Positions 17,354 to 26,611 of a stretch of DNA of 64,000 nucleotides are shown one piece after another; the first letter of the stretch is position 1, and every line of letters starts with the position of its first letter. Made by a program: the position numbers and the translations under genes. The notes beneath the pieces were generated by a model. That model saw nothing but the letters and a program-made list of their open reading frames with translations, did not search any database and was not told where the DNA came from. The DNA comes from an uncultured Prevotellaceae bacterium (GTDB lineage Bacteria > Bacteroidota > Bacteroidia > Bacteroidales > Bacteroidaceae), in NCBI GenBank assembly GCA_900316985.1, contig ONFE01000003.1, positions 1 through 64,000 of the forward strand, given 5' to 3'.

Positions 17354-18958
17354 TTAGAATACGTGGAGCCCGAGGAACACCATCAGGCCGTTCATGAGTA
17401 TCCAGAAGATGGCAAACGGCATGGTCTTGCGCATGATGTCGCCGTCCTGGCCCTCCATGTCGCAGGCGGCGGTGGCAATGGCAATGCTCTGCGGCGAGAG
17501 CAGCTTACCACCCTCGCTACCGGCACAGTTGGCGGCGGCCAGCCAGTTGGTCTCGCTTCCGCTGACACCGAAGAAGGTGCTCTGGTTGACGAGCCCGAGG
17601 TCGCTGGCGGCAGTGGCCTGCAGCTTGCCGAACAGGATGTTGGCATTGGTGGCACTACCGGTGACAAAGGTTCCGATGGAGCCGATGAGCGGCGCGAAGA
17701 ACGGGAAGAAGGTGCCGGTGAGGGCCACGAGGCCCTTGGCAATGTCGTTGGTCATTCCGGTGTTGTTCATCAGCATGGCCATGGCCACGAGGCAGCAGAT
17801 GGTGACGGCGGTCTTCTGCAGGTTGACGGTGGTCTTGGCGAGCAGCTTCATCAGACTGCCGAACGAGAGGCCCTGGATGAGTCCGCCGATGGTGGCGCCG
17901 AGGAATATCATGAGTCCGGCATTGGAGAGCCAGCCGAACTTGAAGGTGTTGCCGATGACGGGCAGCTCGAACTGGGTGACGAGGCTCTTGTTGAGCAGCT
18001 CGTTGATGGGGGGCACAATCTTGCTGGAGATGAGGATGAAGAAGATGATGAGGCCATAGACGCTCCACGCCTTCAGGGTCTTGCTGGTGCCGAAGACTTT
18101 CTTCTCGACCTTCACTTCGTCGGACGGGTCTTCGTCGCGGATGAACAGCTTGTTGTAGATGAGCATGGCGATGATGGCTGCCACGGAGCCGAGGATGGCA
18201 GGCGTCTCGGGACCGATGAAGTGGGCGCAGCAGAACTGCACGATGATGGAGAAGGTGCCCACGAACAGGGCCAGCGAGATGTTCTTGAGTATCTTCTTGC
18301 GGTCGGTCATCATGAGGATGAGGAACGGGGTGATGTAGAACATGAGGGAGAGCTGGAGGATGATGAAGGTGGCCACCTCGCAGAGCATCTCGGGCGAGGC
18401 CACTCCCTCGGCAGCTACCTGGTTGGCCAGCGTGGTGGCAGGAAGTCCGACGGCACCGAAGCCCACGGCCACGGTGTTGGCAATAAGACAGATGACAGCT
18501 GAGAACATGGGCTTGAACCCGAGTCCGATGAGGATGGCTGCGGGGATGGCCACGGCGGTGCCGAAGCCGGCCATGCCCTCGAGCACGCCGCCGAGACCCC
18601 AAGTGAGCAGGAGCACCAGCAGACCCTTGTCGGAGGTCATCTGGATGAACTGCGTCTTGATGGTCTCAATCTCTTTTGTCTCGCAGAGGATGTTGTAGCT
18701 GTAGATAGCGCAGATGATGATGAGGATGATGGGGAAACAGGCTTTGAGGAAACCTTCGATCACCGACCATAGGGAGATGCCATAGATGGATAAACCGGAA
18801 TACTTCTCGGGGATGATGCCCATGGCGGGAACGGCGAACAATGCCAGAACGATGGTGACCAGCAGTGTGACGATGGCACTCTTGTAACCAGACACTTTGA
18901 AGCCCATCATCAGGATAATGAGCAATAGGATAGGGATAACTGAAACCAGTGCAGTCAT
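17354..18958 (-). CDS. lctP: L-lactate permease (LctP family)
   Basis: The 534-residue, highly hydrophobic protein has about 12-13 predicted membrane segments. Family marks include GVLEGMAGFGTAVAIPAA, GFGAVGLPATTLANQ and GSATNANILFGKLQ near residue 425. LctP proteins take up lactate (and often glycolate) with protons across the inner membrane. It is transcribed alone, with a TATATTTG box at 19024-19031, and meets the TonB receptor gene tail to tail. No lactate-utilisation genes are adjacent, so direction and substrate in vivo are inferred from the family. Confidence 0.92.
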   Translation of the reverse strand: MTALVSVIPILLLIILMMGFKVSGYKSAIVTLLVTIVLALFAVPAMGIIPEKYSGLSIYGISLWSVIEGFLKACFPIILIIICAIYSYNILCETKEIETIKTQFIQMTSDKGLLVLLLTWGLGGVLEGMAGFGTAVAIPAAILIGLGFKPMFSAVICLIANTVAVGFGAVGLPATTLANQVAAEGVASPEMLCEVATFIILQLSLMFYITPFLILMMTDRKKILKNISLALFVGTFSIIVQFCCAHFIGPETPAILGSVAAIIAMLIYNKLFIRDEDPSDEVKVEKKVFGTSKTLKAWSVYGLIIFFILISSKIVPPINELLNKSLVTQFELPVIGNTFKFGWLSNAGLMIFLGATIGGLIQGLSFGSLMKLLAKTTVNLQKTAVTICCLVAMAMLMNNTGMTNDIAKGLVALTGTFFPFFAPLIGSIGTFVTGSATNANILFGKLQATAASDLGLVNQSTFFGVSGSETNWLAAANCAGSEGGKLLSPQSIAIATAACDMEGQDGDIMRKTMPFAIFWILMNGLMVFLGLHVF

Positions 18959-19023
18959 AATGTGATTGTATTAAAGTGTTATTAAATTTTGAATATAATT
19001 GCTGTAACAGATGGATTTGGCTT

Positions 19024-19031
19024 CAAATATA
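19024..19031 (-). promoter_or_regulatory. -7 box of the lactate permease gene
   Basis: CAAATATA on the plus strand reads TATATTTG on the minus strand. It implies a leader of about 60 bases. No good -33 element is seen. The rest of 18959-19136 holds nothing recognisable. Confidence 0.45.
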
Positions 19032-19136
19032 CGAAAAATAAGCCAAACCCCTGTAAACTATTTTCAAAAACTACGCAAAACGTTTGAAAATAGCCCTTTT
19101 CATTTAGTAAATCTGTTCTTTTCTTCTGTATATGAT

Positions 19137-20264
19137 TCAGACCATCATCAGGTCGCTCATCACCATGTCGCTGACAAAGAGCCCTTGGCGTGTAAGACGC
19201 AGATAATTGTCTTCTAATGCAATCAGATGATTATTCAAATGGGGGCGGGCTTGTGTCAGCAGGTATTGCCGATGGCTTTCACTGATTCTTTCCAACGAGA
19301 GTCCCTGGCGGGTGCGGAGGGCGGTCATCACGGCATCATTATAGCGTGTTTCCTCGTTGAGTATTTCTCTTTCCTCGATAGGACTTTCTCCATGTTGTAT
19401 TCGGCGGATATATTCCCGTACGTTACTGACATTCCACCAGCGGCTGTCGATGTCGTAACTATGGGCTGCTGCTCCCAATCCGATATAAGGTGTTCCGTCC
19501 CAATAGCTGCTGTTATGGCGGGAATGAAATCCGTGACGGGAAAAATTAGAGATTTCGTAATGTTCAAAGCCGGCAGCAGTCAGCCTGTCGATAAGTGTTT
19601 CATACATTTTCAACGAAAGTTCCTCATCGATTTCCTTCACTTTTCCTTGTTCCCGAAGTTTGTAGAGCGTTGTCCCTTCCTCGAACATGAGGCTGTATGC
19701 AGAGATGTGTTCCACCTGCAACGCAATGGCCTCCCTGATGTCTGTCTCCCAATCCTCAAGAGTTTCTTCAGGGAAACCGAACATTAGGTCGATGCTGATA
19801 TTACCAATACCAATATGGCGGAGACGTTCCACGGCTTCCCTCACTAGCTGGGAACTGTGGCGACGGTGGAGAAAACGGAGACGTTCATCAGAAAAAGTCT
19901 GTGCGCCCATCGAAATGCGATTAATGGGAAGGTCTTGGAGGGCAGCAACATATTCATCCGTGAGGTCGTCAGGATTGCATTCTATCGTCACCTCAAGCTC
20001 AGAAATCGTCCCGCAGTTCTGTTTGATAGCGTCGAAAAGCCTGTGGAGTAAGAAAGGTGAAAGCTGTGAAGGCGTACCACCACCCAGGTATACCGTCGAT
20101 ATTTCGTTGAATGGTTTTACTCCCTCCTCACGACGGACGCTTTGAACCTCCTTACACACCGCTTCTACATACTGCTCCTTCAGCTCAGCCAAAGTAGTGG
20201 AATAGAAGCCGCAATAGATGCAGCGGCTTTCACAAAAGGGGATGTGTATGTAGAGACCTGCCAT
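19137..20264 (-). CDS. hemW: HemW-like radical SAM protein (heme chaperone)
   Basis: The 375-residue protein has the radical SAM cluster CESRCIYCGF (CxxxCxxC) near the N-terminus after the typical opening AGLYIHIPFC. It also has the HemN/HemW-family motifs YLGGGTPSQL, ECNPDDLT, RISMGAQTF and DLMFGFPEET, and ends with the HemN C-terminal domain. HemW binds heme and inserts it into respiratory proteins. It is usually mislabelled as oxygen-independent coproporphyrinogen oxidase, and this protein has the shorter HemW length. It forms a single-gene unit. A short hairpin (TCACCT/AGGTGA, 20282-20308) lies in its leader below a -7 box at 20327-20334. Confidence 0.88.
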   Translation of the reverse strand: MAGLYIHIPFCESRCIYCGFYSTTLAELKEQYVEAVCKEVQSVRREEGVKPFNEISTVYLGGGTPSQLSPFLLHRLFDAIKQNCGTISELEVTIECNPDDLTDEYVAALQDLPINRISMGAQTFSDERLRFLHRRHSSQLVREAVERLRHIGIGNISIDLMFGFPEETLEDWETDIREAIALQVEHISAYSLMFEEGTTLYKLREQGKVKEIDEELSLKMYETLIDRLTAAGFEHYEISNFSRHGFHSRHNSSYWDGTPYIGLGAAAHSYDIDSRWWNVSNVREYIRRIQHGESPIEEREILNEETRYNDAVMTALRTRQGLSLERISESHRQYLLTQARPHLNNHLIALEDNYLRLTRQGLFVSDMVMSDLMMV

Positions 20265-20326
20265 ATAGTAACGGAAATGCTATCACCTAATAATAAATAT
20301 ATAAGGTGAAAAATGTTTTTAGATTG

Positions 20327-20334
20327 CAAAGATA
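20327..20334 (-). promoter_or_regulatory. -7 box of hemW
   Basis: CAAAGATA on the plus strand reads TATCTTTG on the minus strand, giving a leader of about 55 bases that contains a 6-bp hairpin. The remaining gap up to 20465 holds a short TTCATTC tandem repeat (about 20382-20402) and a weak plus-strand box TAATTTTA (20410-20417) for the next gene. Confidence 0.45.
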
Positions 20335-20465
20335 CTGATTTTTCTGCAAAATAACGTTAAACAAATCGTAATTATTCAAACTTCATTCTTCATTCTTCAT
20401 TTTTCTTCGTAATTTTACACCTCGATTATTACTACGTCTAATATCAACAATTAAACCTTAAAGAT

Positions 20466-22625
20466 ATGAAAGTTTATCAGACAAACGAAATCAAGAACAT
20501 TGCCTTGGTTGGCAGTGCGGGTAGCGGCAAGACTACTCTTGCCGAAAGTATGTTATTCGAAAGTGGCGTCATCAAGCGTCGTGGCTCAGTAGAAGCCAAG
20601 AACACGGTGAGCGACTATTTCCCTGTTGAGCAGGAATATGGCTACTCAGTATTCCCAACAGTTTTCAACGTTGAGTGGAATAATAAGAAACTTAATATCA
20701 TCGACTGCCCGGGTTCTGACGACTTCGTTGGAGGTGCCATTACGGCTATGAACGTGACCGATCAGGCTCTGGTACTTATCAATGGCCAGTATGGTCCCGA
20801 GGTCGGAACTCAGAATATCTTCCGTTATACGGAGAAGTTAAAGAAACCGGTGATTTTCCTGGTGAACCAACTCGACCGTGAAACCTGTGACTTTGATACG
20901 GTTCTTTCTCAGATGAAAGAAATCTATGGCCCCAAGTGTGTGCCCGTTCAGTATCCGCTTAATGCCGGTCCTAACTTTAATGCACTTATCGATGTGTTGC
21001 TGATGAAGAAGTACTCCTGGAAGCCTGAGGGTGGTGCTCCCATCATTGAGGATATTCCCGCTGAGGAAATGGATAAGGCAATGGAAATGCATCAGGCACT
21101 CGTAGAGGCTGCTGCAGAGAACGACGAGGCTTTGATGGATAAGTTCTTTGAGACGGAGTCTCTGACAGAGGACGAGATGCGTGAAGGTATCCGCAAAGGT
21201 TTGGTTACCCGTAGTATCTTCCCGGTATTCTGCGTTTGCGGTGGCCGTTCAATGGGCGTGCGCCGTCTGATGGAATTCCTCGGAAATGTGGTTCCTTTCG
21301 TGAGCGAAATGCCGAAGGTTCACAATACCCGTGGCGAGGAAGTGGATCCTAACCCCGCTGGCCCCACCTCTTTGTATTTCTTTAAGACGGGTATGGAGCC
21401 CCATATCGGTGAGGTGTCTTATTTCAAGGTGATGAGTGGTGCCGTGAAGGCAGGTGATGACCTTACCAATGCTGACCGTGGTTCCAAGGAGCGTCTGGCT
21501 CAGCTGTATACATGTGCTGGTGCTAACCGTCAGCCTGTAGATCAGCTCAATGCCGGTGATATCGGCTGTACCGTTAAACTGAAGGATGTGAAGACAGGCA
21601 ATGCCCTTAACGGCAAGGACACAGAAAACCGCTATGATTTCATCAAATATCCTAATTCAAAGTATTCTCGCGCCGTAAAGGCTGTGAATGAGAGTGAGAC
21701 TGAGAAGATGATGGCTGCCCTGACCAAGATGCGTCAGGAAGATCCCACATGGGTTGTTGAGCAGTCTAAGGAGCTCCGTCAGATTATCGTTCACGGACAG
21801 GGTGAGTTCCATCTGCGCACCTTGAAGTGGCGTATGGAGAACAACGAGAAGATTCAGATTAACTACGAGGAGCCGAAGATTCCTTATCGCGAAACAATCA
21901 CGAAGGCCGCCCGCGCCGACTATCGTCACAAGAAACAGTCGGGTGGTGCCGGACAGTTCGGTGAGGTTCACCTGATTGTGGAGCCCTATGCCGAGGGTAT
22001 GCCTGATCCCACGCTCTATAAGTTCGGCGGCCAGGAGTTCCGCATGAATATCAAGTCGAAGGAAGAAATCGACCTCGAATGGGGTGGAAAACTCGTCTTC
22101 ATGAACTCAGTGGTGGGTGGTGCTATCGATGCACGCTTCATGCCCGCCATCCTGAAGGGTGTGATGGCCCGTATGGAGCAGGGACCGTTGACCGGTTCAT
22201 ATGCCCGCGACGTACGCGTCATCGTTTATGATGGTAAGATGCACCCTGTTGACAGTAATGAACTCTCGTTCATGCTTGCCGCTCGTCAGGCATTTGCTGA
22301 GGCCTTCAAGAATGCAGGCCCGAAGATTCTGGAGCCTATCTACGATTTGGAAGTATTCGTTCCTGCCGACTATATGGGTGATGTGATGAGCGACCTTCAG
22401 GGACGTCGTGCACTCATTATGGGTATGGATAGCGAGGCTGGATACCAGAAACTCGTTGCCAAGATTCCTCAGAAAGAATTGGCAAACTACAGCATTACGC
22501 TGAGTTCCATCACTGGCGGACGTGCTAGTTTCACGACCAAGTTCGCTTCTTATGAACTCGTTCCGACAGATGTACAGAACGATTTGATCAAGAAGCACGA
22601 GGCTGAGGCTGCAGAGGAAGATTAA
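20466..22625 (+). CDS. fusA2: EF-G paralogue (EF-G2 type) lacking canonical GTPase residues
   Basis: The 719-residue protein has the full EF-G domain order (G domain, domains II-V). The P-loop is intact (GSAGSGKT), but switch I lacks RGITI (YGYSV at that place). Switch II reads DCPGSDDF instead of DTPGHVDF, replacing the catalytic His with Ser, and the base-recognition motif is NQLD rather than NKxD. In gut Bacteroides a second EF-G lacking GTPase activity (EF-G2) has been reported to support translation during starvation and gut colonisation; this protein has the residue pattern expected of that class. A strong hairpin follows it, then the exported TIR gene. Translocation without GTP hydrolysis is inference from the family. 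Confidence 0.85.
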   Translation: MKVYQTNEIKNIALVGSAGSGKTTLAESMLFESGVIKRRGSVEAKNTVSDYFPVEQEYGYSVFPTVFNVEWNNKKLNIIDCPGSDDFVGGAITAMNVTDQALVLINGQYGPEVGTQNIFRYTEKLKKPVIFLVNQLDRETCDFDTVLSQMKEIYGPKCVPVQYPLNAGPNFNALIDVLLMKKYSWKPEGGAPIIEDIPAEEMDKAMEMHQALVEAAAENDEALMDKFFETESLTEDEMREGIRKGLVTRSIFPVFCVCGGRSMGVRRLMEFLGNVVPFVSEMPKVHNTRGEEVDPNPAGPTSLYFFKTGMEPHIGEVSYFKVMSGAVKAGDDLTNADRGSKERLAQLYTCAGANRQPVDQLNAGDIGCTVKLKDVKTGNALNGKDTENRYDFIKYPNSKYSRAVKAVNESETEKMMAALTKMRQEDPTWVVEQSKELRQIIVHGQGEFHLRTLKWRMENNEKIQINYEEPKIPYRETITKAARADYRHKKQSGGAGQFGEVHLIVEPYAEGMPDPTLYKFGGQEFRMNIKSKEEIDLEWGGKLVFMNSVVGGAIDARFMPAILKGVMARMEQGPLTGSYARDVRVIVYDGKMHPVDSNELSFMLAARQAFAEAFKNAGPKILEPIYDLEVFVPADYMGDVMSDLQGRRALIMGMDSEAGYQKLVAKIPQKELANYSITLSSITGGRASFTTKFASYELVPTDVQNDLIKKHEAEAAEED

Positions 22626-22640
22626 ACTAGTATTCTTAAT

Positions 22641-22680
22641 GAACTGCCCTTGATTGCTCTTAAGGTGTCAAGGGCAGTTC
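22641..22680 (+). terminator. Strong 13-bp hairpin after fusA2
   Basis: GAACTGCCCTTGA (22641-22653) pairs perfectly with TCAAGGGCAGTTC (22668-22680). There is no T-run after it, so it may act as a 3'-end or processing hairpin rather than a classic terminator. No promoter box is visible between it and the next gene. Confidence 0.5.
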
Positions 22681-22709
22681 TGCTAAATGATAACTAACCC
22701 TAAAAAAAT

Positions 22710-23261
22710 ATGAAAAGAATAGCAGTAAAGACGCTGATGGTGCTTGCTTTTGCACTAGGCGTTCAGACAAGTGTAAATGCGCAGTTGGCACAGGTGGCCC
22801 CGAAGGGCACGACGACGACTCAGCAGGCTCCAAGCAAGCAGTGGGATTTCTTTATTTCTCACGCCTCTGAAGACAAGGACGCCGTGGTTCGAGAATTGGC
22901 AAAGATCCTAACAGCCAAAGGCTTTAAGGTATGGTACGATGAGTATGAGTTGAAGGTTGGCGATAATATTCGCCGCCGCATTGACAACGGACTGGCTAAT
23001 TCCAAGTACATCGTAGTGGTTCTTTCTCCAAGTTTCATTTCCAAGAGATGGACCATGTATGAGCTCAATGGCATCACTACCCGTGAACTCTATGGTCAGA
23101 CGCTTATCTTGCCCATATGGCATAACATCAGTCTTGATGATGTAATGAGTTTCTGCCCTTCAATGGCAGACAAAATGTCACTGACCACTAATAATGTTTC
23201 AGTTGAACAATTGGCAAATTCTATTATTGAACGAGTAAATATCGACAAAGCCGGTCACTGA
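22710..23261 (+). CDS. Exported TIR-domain protein
   Basis: The 183-residue protein opens with a clear signal peptide (basic start, hydrophobic LMVLAFALGV, cleavage expected after Ala24 in VNA-Q). A short Thr/Gln-rich linker and one TIR domain (about 45-175) follow. TIR landmarks are present: WDFFISHASEDKD, GFKVWYDEYELKVGDNI, YIVVVLSPSFISKRW, and Glu118 in WTMYEL at the place of the catalytic glutamate of NAD-cleaving TIRs. Nothing resembling Thoeris (ThsA or another NAD-sensing effector) is nearby. The signal peptide argues for a periplasmic or extracellular role, possibly on host or competitor cells. NADase activity and export are inferred, not shown. It lies 84 bases after fusA2. Confidence 0.8.
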   Translation: MKRIAVKTLMVLAFALGVQTSVNAQLAQVAPKGTTTTQQAPSKQWDFFISHASEDKDAVVRELAKILTAKGFKVWYDEYELKVGDNIRRRIDNGLANSKYIVVVLSPSFISKRWTMYELNGITTRELYGQTLILPIWHNISLDDVMSFCPSMADKMSLTTNNVSVEQLANSIIERVNIDKAGH

Positions 23262-23296
23262 TAGTTTTCAACCATTTGTTCGCTAGTTAACAAATC

Positions 23297-23331
23297 AAAG
23301 CCATTCTTATCAATAGGAATGGCTTTTTTTT
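23297..23331 (+). terminator. Intrinsic terminator after the TIR gene
   Basis: Stem AAAGCCATTC (23297-23306) with GAATGGCTTT (23317-23326), continuing into a T-run. Confidence 0.8.
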
Positions 23332-23429
23332 ATTTGATAATTATTAATTATAATCAGTAATTGTGGTTAATTGAACTAAATTTAACCAAATTAATTAACT
23401 AAATCGAATGATGGTATTCAGAAAAACAC

Positions 23430-23437
23430 TAATTTTG
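23430..23437 (+). promoter_or_regulatory. -7 box of rprX; leaderless transcript predicted
   Basis: TAATTTTG ends 5 bases before ATG 23443, so the transcript should begin at or just inside the start codon. The -33 region is weak. Confidence 0.5.
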
Positions 23438-23442
23438 CACCT

Positions 23443-25020
23443 ATGAAAAAGAAAACCATAGGGACAATAGCTGTTGTGATGGGACTTTCGTTCCTCGGAT
23501 TGCTTTTCCTCCAATTGAAATACATGGAATCCATGGTGAAGATGAAGAAAGAGCAGTTCGACGAAAGTGTGAACAAAGCTCTTTATCAGGCTTCCCGAAA
23601 CCTGGAACTCAATGAGACACTACGGTATCTTGAGAAGGACGTGAATGCAACTGAACGCAGAGCTATTAAGACTGATTCTGTAGGGACACAGTCAGGTGAA
23701 CCTGACGGAACTATCCAGGAGTCACATCAGTATTCCGTGGCAGGACAGGATGGAACGGTCTATTCTTCCTTTGAATTGAAGACTATTGCCGCCAAACCGG
23801 CCAATATGCCGAAGGCAATGATTCTTCGCAACGACAAGAACTCCATCAATCAGGTTACAAAATCGATGAGGGAGATTGTCAAGAACCGTTATGTTTATCA
23901 AAAGGCTCTCCTCGATGAGGTGGTTTACAGTATTCTTTATACGGCTTCCGAGAAACCGCTCCGTGAACGTATCAATTTCAAACTGTTTGATCTTGACCTG
24001 AAAGCAGAATTGATGAACAATGGAATCAATATTCCTTATCACTTCACCGTTTCAACACAAGATGGCCGTGAGGTTTACCGTTGTCCTGACTATACTGACG
24101 AGGGAGAGGAATATACCTATTCACAAATCCTGTTCAATAATGATCCGCAAAATAAGAAAGGTGTGGTGCGCATTCATTTCCCGGATATGAACAGTTATAT
24201 CTTTTCGTCTGTGCGCTTCATCATTCCCTCGATGGTGTTCACGCTGATTCTTCTTATCACGTTTATCATTACCTTAGTTCTCGTGTTCCGTTCGAAGAAA
24301 TTGTCTGAAATCAAGAACGACTTCATCAATAACATGACCCACGAACTGAAAACACCTATTGCCAGTATTTCCCTGGCAGCACAGATGCTCAACGATGAGT
24401 CGGTGAAGAAGAGCGAAGCCATGACAAAGCATCTCGGTGGCGTCATCAACGACGAGTCGAAACGACTCAGATTTCTGGTGGAGAAAGTACTTCAGATGTC
24501 CATGTTCGACCGAAAGAATGCTACATTTAAAAAGAAGATGCTCGACCTCAATGAGATTGTTGAAAATATTAGTCAGTCGTTTAAACTTCGTGTGGAGCAT
24601 ACTGGTGGAAAAATCTATACAGACATTGGAGCTATTGATTCCGCTATTTACGTCGATGAAGTCCATTTTCAAAATGTCATCAACAATCTGTTGGATAACG
24701 CCGTAAAATATCGTAAACCAGATCAACCGATTGATATATGGCTCCGAACGTGGAATGACAAAGATAAGCTATACTTCTCCGTGCGTGACAATGGCATCGG
24801 CATCAAGAAGGAAAACCTTCGTAAGATATTCGATCAGTATTACCGTGTTCCTACTGGCAACAAACATGATGTGAAGGGCTTCGGTCTTGGTCTGGCCTAC
24901 GTGAAGAAAATCGTTGAACTCCATAAGGGTGAGATTCGTGCGGATGTCAGCAAGGAAGACGGTGGCGGCACTAAGTTTACCATTTCGCTGCCAATTATCC
25001 GTGACAATGTTGAAGAGTAA
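23443..25020 (+). CDS. rprX: Sensor histidine kinase, RprX-like
   Basis: The 525-residue inner-membrane kinase has a first membrane helix at about 8-27, a periplasmic sensor region to about 262, and a second helix at about 265-285. The HisKA domain follows with the phosphorylated His300 in NNMTHELKTP, then an HATPase domain with N box NNLLDNAVKY, G1 VRDNGIGI, F box region and GFGLGLAYVKKIV. The response regulator follows 58 bases later. The partner is nearly the same as the RprY of Bacteroides as I remember it, so RprX is the likely identity. The signal sensed is unknown. Confidence 0.85.
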   Translation: MKKKTIGTIAVVMGLSFLGLLFLQLKYMESMVKMKKEQFDESVNKALYQASRNLELNETLRYLEKDVNATERRAIKTDSVGTQSGEPDGTIQESHQYSVAGQDGTVYSSFELKTIAAKPANMPKAMILRNDKNSINQVTKSMREIVKNRYVYQKALLDEVVYSILYTASEKPLRERINFKLFDLDLKAELMNNGINIPYHFTVSTQDGREVYRCPDYTDEGEEYTYSQILFNNDPQNKKGVVRIHFPDMNSYIFSSVRFIIPSMVFTLILLITFIITLVLVFRSKKLSEIKNDFINNMTHELKTPIASISLAAQMLNDESVKKSEAMTKHLGGVINDESKRLRFLVEKVLQMSMFDRKNATFKKKMLDLNEIVENISQSFKLRVEHTGGKIYTDIGAIDSAIYVDEVHFQNVINNLLDNAVKYRKPDQPIDIWLRTWNDKDKLYFSVRDNGIGIKKENLRKIFDQYYRVPTGNKHDVKGFGLGLAYVKKIVELHKGEIRADVSKEDGGGTKFTISLPIIRDNVEE

Positions 25021-25078
25021 CTATTAGATATTCAGTGATTAATAAATAGAATTATAAACCATTAAAGTAATAAAGATT

Positions 25079-25777
25079 ATGGACGACAAATTGAAAATCC
25101 TTTTGTGCGAAGACGACGAAAACCTCGGTATGCTGCTTCGCGAGTATTTACAGGCAAAGAACTTTGAGGCTGAACTTTGTGTTGACGGTGAGGCTGGCTA
25201 CAAAGCTTTCCTGAAGTCAAAGTTTGACATCTGCGTGCTTGATGTGATGATGCCAAAGAAAGATGGTTTCACACTTGCCCAGGAAATCCGCCAGGCCAAT
25301 CCCGATATGCCTATCATCTTCCTCACGGCAAAGGTGCTGAAAGAGGATATTTTGGAAGGTTTCAAGATCGGTGCTGACGATTATATCACCAAGCCTTTCT
25401 CCATGGAGGAACTCGTATTCCGTATTGAGGCTATCCTGCGTCGTGTGAAGGGAAAGAAGAGCAAGGAAAGCACCCTCTATCACATCGGTCGCTTCACATT
25501 TGACACTCAAAAGCAGTTGCTCACCATCGGTGAAAAGCAGACTAAACTCACTACGAAGGAGAATGAGCTGCTGGCCCTGCTCTGCAGCCATGCCAATGAG
25601 ATTCTTCAGCGTGATTTCGCATTGAAGACTATCTGGATTGATGACAACTACTTTAATGCCCGTTCAATGGACGTTTATATCACCAAACTACGCAAGCATC
25701 TGAAGGACGATGACCAGATAGAAATCATCAATATCCACGGTAAAGGCTATAAGCTTATCGCTCCAGAGAACGATTGA
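25079..25777 (+). CDS. rprY: OmpR-family response regulator, RprY-like
   Basis: This is a 232-residue response regulator. The receiver domain has acidic residues EDDE at 11-14, phospho-acceptor Asp55 (ICVLDVMMPK), the Thr of FLTAK and the Lys of ITKPF. The C-terminal winged helix (about 130-230) carries LTTKENELLALL and IINIHGKGYKL. It probably forms an operon with the kinase just upstream, closed by the terminator at 25806-25856. RprY is a known Bacteroidota regulator linked to stress and central metabolism. No target site can be assigned here from sequence alone. Confidence 0.88.
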   Translation: MDDKLKILLCEDDENLGMLLREYLQAKNFEAELCVDGEAGYKAFLKSKFDICVLDVMMPKKDGFTLAQEIRQANPDMPIIFLTAKVLKEDILEGFKIGADDYITKPFSMEELVFRIEAILRRVKGKKSKESTLYHIGRFTFDTQKQLLTIGEKQTKLTTKENELLALLCSHANEILQRDFALKTIWIDDNYFNARSMDVYITKLRKHLKDDDQIEIINIHGKGYKLIAPEND

Positions 25778-25805
25778 TGAGTTCATACCGTAGATAGGAG
25801 AATGA

Positions 25806-25856
25806 AAAACAGCCGATTAATGGTTAAAAAAACATAAATCGGCTGTTTTCTTATTT
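25806..25856 (+). terminator. Intrinsic terminator after rprY
   Basis: Stem AAAACAGCCGATT (25806-25818) with AATCGGCTGTTTT (25837-25849), followed by CTTATTT. Confidence 0.8.
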
Positions 25857-25885
25857 CTCATTTTCTAAATCTCTCAAATTCTTAG

Positions 25886-25893
25886 TACCTTTG
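25886..25893 (+). promoter_or_regulatory. -7 box of the rpsF operon
   Basis: TACCTTTG with a weak -33 region. The leader of about 40 bases (25900-25940) contains a small CGC/GCG hairpin and a CCG triplet. It could carry the S6:S18 autoregulatory site known from many bacteria, but I cannot confirm it. Confidence 0.5.
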
Positions 25894-25940
25894 CAGCCGA
25901 TTTCGCGATATTGCGGATCATAACACATTATTTATAATAA

Positions 25941-26288
25941 ATGAATCAATACGAAACCGTTTTCATTCTGACTCCCGTTTTGTCTGATGACCAGACAAAG
26001 GAAACGGTCGCTAAATTCAAGAAGATTCTCACCGATAATGGTGCAGAGATTCTGAACGAAGAGGCCTGGGGACTGAAAAAGATGGCTTATGCTATCGACA
26101 AGAAATCAACAGGTTTCTATAACCTCGTTGAGTTCAAGGCTGAGCCATCAGTGATTAAGAAGCTCGAAACTGGATTCCGCCGCGATGAGAAGGTGATCCG
26201 TTTCTTGACAGTTAAGCTCGACAAGTATGCAGCTGCTTATGCTGAGAAGCGTCGCGCTAAGTATGCAACTAAAAAAGAGGAGGCTTAA
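25941..26288 (+). CDS. rpsF: 30S ribosomal protein S6
   Basis: The 115-residue protein begins [18 protein letters not shown] and contains [19 protein letters not shown] and [16 protein letters not shown], diagnostic of S6. S6 binds S18 and the 16S rRNA platform. It is the first gene of an rpsF-rpsR-rplI operon, the usual order; rpsR starts 3 bases after its stop. Confidence 0.97.
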   Translation: MNQYETVFILTPVLSDDQTKETVAKFKKILTDNGAEILNEEAWGLKKMAYAIDKKSTGFYNLVEFKAEPSVIKKLETGFRRDEKVIRFLTVKLDKYAAAYAEKRRAKYATKKEEA

Positions 26289-26291
26289 ACT

Positions 26292-26558
26292 ATGGCACAA
26301 GATTCTGAAATCCGCTATCTCAACGCTCCTTCTATCGACACGAAGAAGAAGAAGTATTGCCGCTTCAAGAAGAGTGGTATCAAGTATATCGACTACAAGG
26401 ATCCCGAGTTCCTCAAGAAGTTCCTCAACGAGCAGGGTAAGATTCTTCCCCGCCGTATTACCGGAACCTCTCTGAAGTATCAGCGCCGTGTGGCTCAGGC
26501 TATCAAGCGTGCTCGTCAGATTGCTCTTCTTCCTTATGTAACTGACATGATGAAGTAA
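26292..26558 (+). CDS. rpsR: 30S ribosomal protein S18
   Basis: The 88-residue protein has the S18 core: [17 protein letters not shown], then [21 protein letters not shown] split over the family RNA-binding helix, ending in [13 protein letters not shown]. It partners S6 on the 30S platform and is translated from the same operon; rplI follows 53 bases later. Confidence 0.97.
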   Translation: MAQDSEIRYLNAPSIDTKKKKYCRFKKSGIKYIDYKDPEFLKKFLNEQGKILPRRITGTSLKYQRRVAQAIKRARQIALLPYVTDMMK

Positions 26559-26611
26559 TTGTTGGTTTTGAGTTTAAAGGTTAAAGTTTAAAATTAAAAA
26601 GAAAGACAATT

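Noticed and set aside
17309..18502. 397-codon frame antisense to the lactate permease gene
   Set aside because: Gly/Glu/His-rich shadow; the permease frame is complete and conserved.
22710..23261. Thoeris or another TIR-based anti-phage system
   Set aside because: No ThsA-like or other NAD-sensing effector gene is nearby, and the protein carries an export signal.
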